A stretch of DNA of 64,000 nucleotides from Stentor coeruleus (lineage: Eukaryota > Ciliophora > Heterotrichea > Heterotrichida > Stentoridae), in assembly GCA_001970955.1 (NCBI GenBank), contig MPUH01000153.1, positions 1 through 64,000 of the forward strand, written 5' to 3'. The translations under genes were made by a program, and so were the position numbers. Of the stretch, positions 58,646 through 64,000 are shown one piece after another. Each line of letters opens with the position of its first letter. The first letter of the stretch is position 1. A model generated the notes under the pieces. It worked only from the letters and a program-made list of their open reading frames with translations. It made no database searches and was not told where the DNA came from.

Positions 58646-59097
58646 TCCTTTAATTTAGGTTAAATAATCATGGAGTAAAAATCTTTTTATGTCCTTATCA
58701 GTAAACTTTGAAGAATTTTATTAGAAGATATTGGGATTTTTGATGTTATGGAAAGTGGAAGACTTGGCTTTGTATGATGATGAATTAATTAATGATTCCT
58801 ATAGCAAACCTCAACATTATGAAATCTTCTACTCTTACCAAAAAAACTTTATTTTATACAATCAAGCATCTATACACAGTTCACACATTCAAAACCCAGG
58901 ACAGAAAAGTTTCTAAACTTCTAAATCATCTCCAAAAAAAGTGTGGAAAAGCCAAAAACTGCCTTTTCGCCTTCAAAAACTCCAAGGCACCAAAAGCAAA
59001 TCCAACTTTTCCTCATAACTCAAAAAAATCAGAGAGCTCATCGGTTGCTTTAACCTAACCTGCTCTTCTATCATTATAAAACACTTATTATATTTCT
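58646..59097. other. Spacer with overlapping short frames, no supported gene
   Basis: Two plus-strand frames overlap: 58743-58916 (begins MLWKVEDLALYDDELINDSY) and 58792-59058 (88 residues, basic, Ser-rich end). They might be two parts of one small gene broken by an indel or intron, but I found no splice sites that join them. Not called as a gene. Confidence 0.35.
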
Positions 59098-62000
59098 TTA
59101 ATTCGTCTTAGGTACTACTTTTTTTAAAGCTTCACTATTCGAATCTATCCATTTGCTCAATCTTTCAGGTTCATTTTTTATACATAAAAGTTCTCCAACA
59201 TTCATCATCACAGAGCATTTAACCCAATCATTATGTTCATTGCTAAAATAATAAACCTCAGTCCCAGGTGTTACATTTTCTTCAATCATATCATTATCAC
59301 TATCTTCATAGTTTTTTATATTTATCATATTTTTAACTAGTTTTCTTATAATGTCAATATGATTTAGACAATTTTTTAATGTTCCAGAATCTTTAGCTGA
59401 AACTTGTTGTTTCATATATACGGAATTTAATTTGTTTTCTATAGAAGTTAATTCTTTGTTTTTTTTATTAACCCAATCTTTAACTTTTTGTATACGGATT
59501 GTCAGTTTTATTAGAAAACGGAGACAGGATTCTAGTTCAGTGAATGAGAGGAAATTTGTGGACATTTGTTGATAGTAATTTGACAGAAGATGGTCGATTT
59601 TTTCAGGCTGGAGTTTGTCGGGGTTGTAAAGAAGCCAGAATAAAGGTCGCATATACATTTTGTGAAGTTCAAAAACAGACTTTTCGATACAGGATATGAG
59701 GAATTTGCCGTATTTGAAAGTATAGGATTTGTCGTCGGAACAGAGTTGGGCGTAGAGGATACCTACGGCTCTACCACCGAATTTACTTTCGGCATCACTT
59801 AGGAGGAAGTTCATTACGTTTTCTGTGAAAAAAATGTCTAATTGGTAGTTCTCGTAAACGTGATGACAGAGGCGGATTGATAGTAAAAGGTACATTAAAC
59901 TGCTTCCGTACTCTGAACGAGATAGTTCAAACCTATCATCAGAAGCTTGGTAGTTCTCGTAACCTAAAGACTCACTGCTTTGCATGTTGCAGCAGTCTTT
60001 GTTTTCAACTTGGATTGGCTCATTACTAACATACTCAAGCAATCTCATATGGACCTCAAAGAAAAATATCAACTCAGTCTGAAGTTTAATACATCGATAA
60101 ATCAATTCAAAATACTGAGCGAAATTAAATGACATTGGGGGTTTAGCTAAGGGTAAGTAAATAATAATCCTTCTAAAAAACTTCGCTTGTATTTCTGAAG
60201 TAACTTGTTTAAATGCTGTATGAACAACACCTACTATAACCCTACGTTTTTCAACAATAGGACAATCCATTAATAATTCTTTAACAATATGTTTATGTGA
60301 AACTAAATCCAAAAGCCATTCACTTAAAGGTTCATTTTTATGTAAATGTTCTTTAATACACATAATACATGATGCAATACGATTAAAATCTCTAGACCTG
60401 ACAATAACTGTAAAAAAAATGCAAATGCCAAATTTCGATATTTCCGGGTTTTTTTCTGTAAGCAATTGTAAGACAAAATCGAAATATTCTGAACTGAAAC
60501 TTGATTTACACCTCCAAAAACGTTCGTTTTCTATTTTCACTTCAAGAAACTCTTGCTCTGGGCTTTGGATTCTACAATTCCAAGGCTCAAGATTTTCTTG
60601 GTCTTTATTATAAGTATAAAGTTGTGATCGTTCATATATTAAAATATAAGCATTTCTGATTTTTGGCTTAGAGATACTAGAAGAAGTTAATGATGATGAT
60701 TTGCTGAGGTTTATTGAAAAAGGTTTTTCATCTCCTCCAAAAGCTTCTCGTCGAATATCGTTAGGATCAAATGTTGTAACCAAAGTATCATTAAATTCAT
60801 ACCAACTATTATTATCTCTGATAAATGAGTAGTAATGGCCACTATCTGCAGTCCCTGAATGGATGATAATTCCTCTTAGATAATACTGATAATAATCATT
60901 AGGGTACTTTTTATTAGGGATTTCTTTATTAAATTCTTTCCCTAAAGATAAAGCTTGTTCTTTTTCTTTAGCTAATTCCTTCAATTCAATTCCTTCCTGT
61001 GTATAATTCTCCATATTTAGGTCCATTGGAAACTCACAGAAATCAAAAAGCTTTACCCTTTTCATTGAATCGTAATTAAACTCAAAACGCCTTAAGGTTA
61101 TAAAAAGCACATTAGGCAAATATTTTATACACACACGTCTAAGAGCTGTAACTTTACTATCACAATGATCACATTGATATGCATTTGGACCTTCAAGAAG
61201 TTCTCCTTCAATAAAACTTTGTAAACTCTCGTTTAAGTGTTTTTTGTTTTTCACTTGAACTGGAAGGGTTATAAAAGCCTCATTTACTTCACTTCGGTGG
61301 TTACAATCATTTTTCCCTATAAGTTCAGTAGCTAAATACCCTGTAAAAAGGTCTTTTATAATGTTACCTTCACCTAGGGTTTGGATTTGAGAGTCAAGTC
61401 TATCCATAAAAGTGTTTAAAAACTCATCTGCGTCCATTTGTTCTGCAACATTAACAGGCCTCCCTTCCCAATCCTTAAAAGCTTTGCATATCCCTTTAGG
61501 GTTTACAAACTGCTTATCACTATTTTTCAAAGCTGAAAACATATACTGAAACTGATATAAAAGGTCATCATCATTTGTCCCATCAACTTTCAAAGGTAGC
61601 CTCAATATAAAATCCCTAAAATTATATATACAAAACAATTGCTGTAAACTAGAAATCATATAACAAATACATCCTAAATTCTTAATCCCCACATATCCTG
61701 TATAGCTTTTTTCTGAAGCTGCAGGATGATAATTCCAATCAGAACTTTTACAAGTTCTCCAACTAGGATCTTTATATTGGGCTGATAAATATTTTAATGC
61801 ATGAACTAAAGCATTTTGATCGGATTTGCACATTTCTTTAAGTAGTTCAAATGCATCTTTTCTTGTTGAGCCTTTTTTGCATTTTGGAGCATTTTTTGAT
61901 GTGGCTGAAGGGATTTCAAAAAGACATTTATGTAAAACAAGGTCAACAGTATCAATTGACACAAGCTCGATTTTCTTAACAACAGTTTTGAGAACTTTTA

Positions 62001-63972
62001 ATATCCCAGAAAGCGTGAAATCAGGTTCTCCGTAGTTATTTTCTGGTGGATGACTTTTTAATACATCAACAAAACTTCGATATTTTTCACTGAGTTCTTC
62101 AGTTATCTCAGCTTCTTCTATATAGAAACTTAAGAGACCCCAATAGCTTTCATTGTTATTTTCTTTGATTGCTTCATCAAAAACAGAAAGAAGACCTTTG
62201 AGAAAGACCATGTTTAATTCGGGCATTATATTGGAATGTTCAAGAAAAAAAGTTGACATTGTTGAACTGAAAAATCTGCAGGAACATTTTAGTAGTGAAC
62301 CTGTTAAGAGGTCGGTTAACGGGTATTTAGAGAAAGTTTGCAGGTATTTTTTTGGGTCTTTGGATTTTATGAGGTTGATGATTTCTCTAGCGCTCCGGGC
62401 AATATCTGCAGAATCTTCGCTTTCACTGCATGTTTTAGCTGCATGAACCAGCGAATCAAATATTTTCGTGACAATCCTCTCAGGTAGTTCCTGAATCAAC
62501 CTCGCTGTATCACTTAAAATCTTCAATATCGTTGTATAATATTCCAGTACCAAACTATCAGGATATTTCTTATCAATCTCAAACTCTAAATAAACTCCAA
62601 CCAAAACATCAACACCCTGATTATCTTTAAAAACATTTAACCAGGCTTCATTTTTAATCATATCTTCCACAATATTCAAATTATAAACCAGTTTATACAA
62701 ACACTGAGTAGCAAAAAGTTCATCAAAAGGTTTTAAAAATTCTTGAACTTCCTCTTTAATCCTTTTTAAAACCGTGCATTTACTAAGTATCATCCACGCT
62801 AATTGAGCATTTTCATTATCAAGTTCGCTAATTTTCCCAAGTAGACATTCCTGTAAATCATCACATCTACAAAAAAATATATACGGCGATAATGAGTCAG
62901 ATTTATGACTAGTAAAATCTACAAGGAAATTCCAAGGCATTCTAAGTGAAGTTAACAACAAATCATCAGTCAAATAGTCAAAACGTTCATTATTCGATAT
63001 CAAATTAACTGATGTGACAGGTTTCGAATAGAAATCCCCAATTTTTTTCCTAATAACACCTATAGTTGTCCTATCACTAACTGGAAGATTATGAAAATCT
63101 TGTTCATTAACTTGTTTGAATTTTATGTTTGTATTTGGAGTTGATTCTTCTTTCCTTATATTATTTCCTATAAATTGAAGGATTAATCTTAAGGCTTTAT
63201 TGCTTTGTTCTGATGTTTTGTTTGTTATTATGTATTTCTTAAGGGTTATAAGAAAATCTGCCCATATTTCTTCTTTTTTAGGTGAGAGGAGTCTGTTGAT
63301 TTTAAGATTGAGGTTTATAAGAAGTTTCATGGATTTTGAGACTATAGCTTCGTTTGTTGAGGTGAAAAGTATGCTGATAAGAGTGTTTTGACCGATAAGA
63401 TTGATGCTGTTACGTGAATGTAAACCGTTTAAGTTCATTTCGAGGTTTTTACGATCGTGATTCACTCTTAAGAACAACTCGTAAAATACCTCAAAAGCTT
63501 CCTGGGTAATAATTTCAATCAAATCCACGTTTTGCAAATATAAAATCTGCAGGATCTCCAAATTAAAACCTGGGTTGAACTCGTTTCTGACCATTTTTAA
63601 CAAGGTTTTCATGAACTTCTCATGAGCTTTTCTATCAGGATTTTTCTGTGTAAGTTCCCACAACGCTTTTATGTCCTCAATTTTTACATCAAAAGCTCTG
63701 CTTCTTATAATAAACTTCCACAGTCTAAGACACACTTTAATGCTTTTTGTAGAAGAAAATGCTGTTTTTACCTCACCTGATAGTATCCCAGCACAGTTTT
63801 TTACAAGTACCGACGACAAACCTTGTGCTTCACTTTCTAGTCTTTTATTAAGTTCTTCTTTATGAGGAAAAGATGAAAAAGTATTCATAACCTGACCCAT
63901 TATTTTCAATATAATAATAATACATTGGCATATACAATTATTACTAAGGAGATTTTCAAGACTTTTTCCCAT
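59098..63972 (-). CDS. Giant ubiquitin carboxyl-terminal hydrolase (USP family)
   Basis: A 1624-residue deubiquitinase from ATG 63972, 28 bp from the window end. The catalytic domain spans about 760-1110: Cys box VGIKNLGCICYMISSLQQLF with nucleophile Cys770, zinc-type CxxC pairs (CNHRSEV, CDHCDSK), and His box GTADSGHYYSFIRD with His1046 followed by WYEFND. A ubiquitin-like stretch may lie near 290-360. Long helical flanks on both sides resemble USP9X, USP24 or USP34. The usual Asn and Thr of the Cys box (GNTCYMNS) are replaced by GCICYMIS, a change near the oxyanion hole. Target unknown. Confidence 0.92.
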   Translation of the reverse strand: MGKSLENLLSNNCICQCIIIILKIMGQVMNTFSSFPHKEELNKRLESEAQGLSSVLVKNCAGILSGEVKTAFSSTKSIKVCLRLWKFIIRSRAFDVKIEDIKALWELTQKNPDRKAHEKFMKTLLKMVRNEFNPGFNLEILQILYLQNVDLIEIITQEAFEVFYELFLRVNHDRKNLEMNLNGLHSRNSINLIGQNTLISILFTSTNEAIVSKSMKLLINLNLKINRLLSPKKEEIWADFLITLKKYIITNKTSEQSNKALRLILQFIGNNIRKEESTPNTNIKFKQVNEQDFHNLPVSDRTTIGVIRKKIGDFYSKPVTSVNLISNNERFDYLTDDLLLTSLRMPWNFLVDFTSHKSDSLSPYIFFCRCDDLQECLLGKISELDNENAQLAWMILSKCTVLKRIKEEVQEFLKPFDELFATQCLYKLVYNLNIVEDMIKNEAWLNVFKDNQGVDVLVGVYLEFEIDKKYPDSLVLEYYTTILKILSDTARLIQELPERIVTKIFDSLVHAAKTCSESEDSADIARSAREIINLIKSKDPKKYLQTFSKYPLTDLLTGSLLKCSCRFFSSTMSTFFLEHSNIMPELNMVFLKGLLSVFDEAIKENNNESYWGLLSFYIEEAEITEELSEKYRSFVDVLKSHPPENNYGEPDFTLSGILKVLKTVVKKIELVSIDTVDLVLHKCLFEIPSATSKNAPKCKKGSTRKDAFELLKEMCKSDQNALVHALKYLSAQYKDPSWRTCKSSDWNYHPAASEKSYTGYVGIKNLGCICYMISSLQQLFCIYNFRDFILRLPLKVDGTNDDDLLYQFQYMFSALKNSDKQFVNPKGICKAFKDWEGRPVNVAEQMDADEFLNTFMDRLDSQIQTLGEGNIIKDLFTGYLATELIGKNDCNHRSEVNEAFITLPVQVKNKKHLNESLQSFIEGELLEGPNAYQCDHCDSKVTALRRVCIKYLPNVLFITLRRFEFNYDSMKRVKLFDFCEFPMDLNMENYTQEGIELKELAKEKEQALSLGKEFNKEIPNKKYPNDYYQYYLRGIIIHSGTADSGHYYSFIRDNNSWYEFNDTLVTTFDPNDIRREAFGGDEKPFSINLSKSSSLTSSSISKPKIRNAYILIYERSQLYTYNKDQENLEPWNCRIQSPEQEFLEVKIENERFWRCKSSFSSEYFDFVLQLLTEKNPEISKFGICIFFTVIVRSRDFNRIASCIMCIKEHLHKNEPLSEWLLDLVSHKHIVKELLMDCPIVEKRRVIVGVVHTAFKQVTSEIQAKFFRRIIIYLPLAKPPMSFNFAQYFELIYRCIKLQTELIFFFEVHMRLLEYVSNEPIQVENKDCCNMQSSESLGYENYQASDDRFELSRSEYGSSLMYLLLSIRLCHHVYENYQLDIFFTENVMNFLLSDAESKFGGRAVGILYAQLCSDDKSYTFKYGKFLISCIEKSVFELHKMYMRPLFWLLYNPDKLQPEKIDHLLSNYYQQMSTNFLSFTELESCLRFLIKLTIRIQKVKDWVNKKNKELTSIENKLNSVYMKQQVSAKDSGTLKNCLNHIDIIRKLVKNMINIKNYEDSDNDMIEENVTPGTEVYYFSNEHNDWVKCSVMMNVGELLCIKNEPERLSKWIDSNSEALKKVVPKTN

Positions 63973-64000
63973 ATAATAATCAACTTTTTCCTTAGACCTT

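Noticed and set aside
58743-59058. Small gene made from two overlapping frames
   Set aside because: No GT-AG pair joins the frames sensibly, and neither part shows a known motif.
1-64000. CRISPR arrays, insertion sequences, retroelements, telomere repeats
   Set aside because: None seen: no regularly spaced repeats, no transposase or reverse transcriptase frames, no terminal repeat arrays.

Overview
The window looks like macronuclear DNA of a heterotrich ciliate, most likely Stentor. It is strongly AT-rich. Long reading frames obey the standard code, with TAA, TAG and TGA all acting as stops, and most genes have no intron. Where introns exist they are tiny: six of 15 nt, all GTA...AG, five of them with A at position 10, and one apparent 23-nt intron. 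Tiny 15-nt introns together with the standard code point to Stentor rather than Blepharisma, which reads UGA as Trp. Species and the macronuclear assignment are inferred.

Layout. 1-14 kb: small unknown proteins, a FYVE-like coiled-coil protein, a plasma-membrane-type Ca2+-ATPase, a decayed gene, a minimal ATP-dependent DNA ligase, two unknowns and a multi-zinc-finger protein. 13.7-14.8 kb has no gene but contains a GC-elevated block of nested hairpins that may be a structured RNA. 14.8-28.7 kb: a TPR-like protein, a C2HC zinc-finger protein, palmitoyl-protein thioesterase, importin alpha, a MUL1-like membrane RING ligase, cytosolic 5'-nucleotidase III, a neutral-sphingomyelinase-like hydrolase, a cysteine-rich protein and ribosomal protein eL37 (small, easily missed, intron directly after ATG). 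28.7-46.1 kb: a WD40/TRP-like channel fusion, two tandem cystathionine beta-synthases, a MORN protein, a CNG/EAG-type K+ channel, a WD40 protein, a secreted coiled-coil protein and an ER J-domain/thioredoxin protein. 46.4-64 kb: splicing factor PRP6, aspartyl aminopeptidase, a second MORN protein, a decayed glycine-cleavage T protein gene, a lipid-anchored glutaredoxin, a Kelch protein divergent from a coiled-coil protein, the NatB catalytic subunit NAA20 and a giant ubiquitin hydrolase.

There are no operons. Genes are single units on either strand and the mix is mostly core eukaryotic housekeeping plus ion channels and cortical-type MORN, WD40 and Kelch proteins. Two divergent pairs are separated by only 26 and 94 bp.

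Two assembly features matter. Six single N bases are each flanked by a direct duplication of 44-146 bp. They look like unmerged contig overlaps, and they add false in-frame repeats to three genes. In addition, three genes need a one-base change, in or beside a short A or T run, to read through. Flanking DNA also shows a strong strand asymmetry: 5' flanks are nearly devoid of G, and some 3' flanks nearly devoid of C, on the coding strand.
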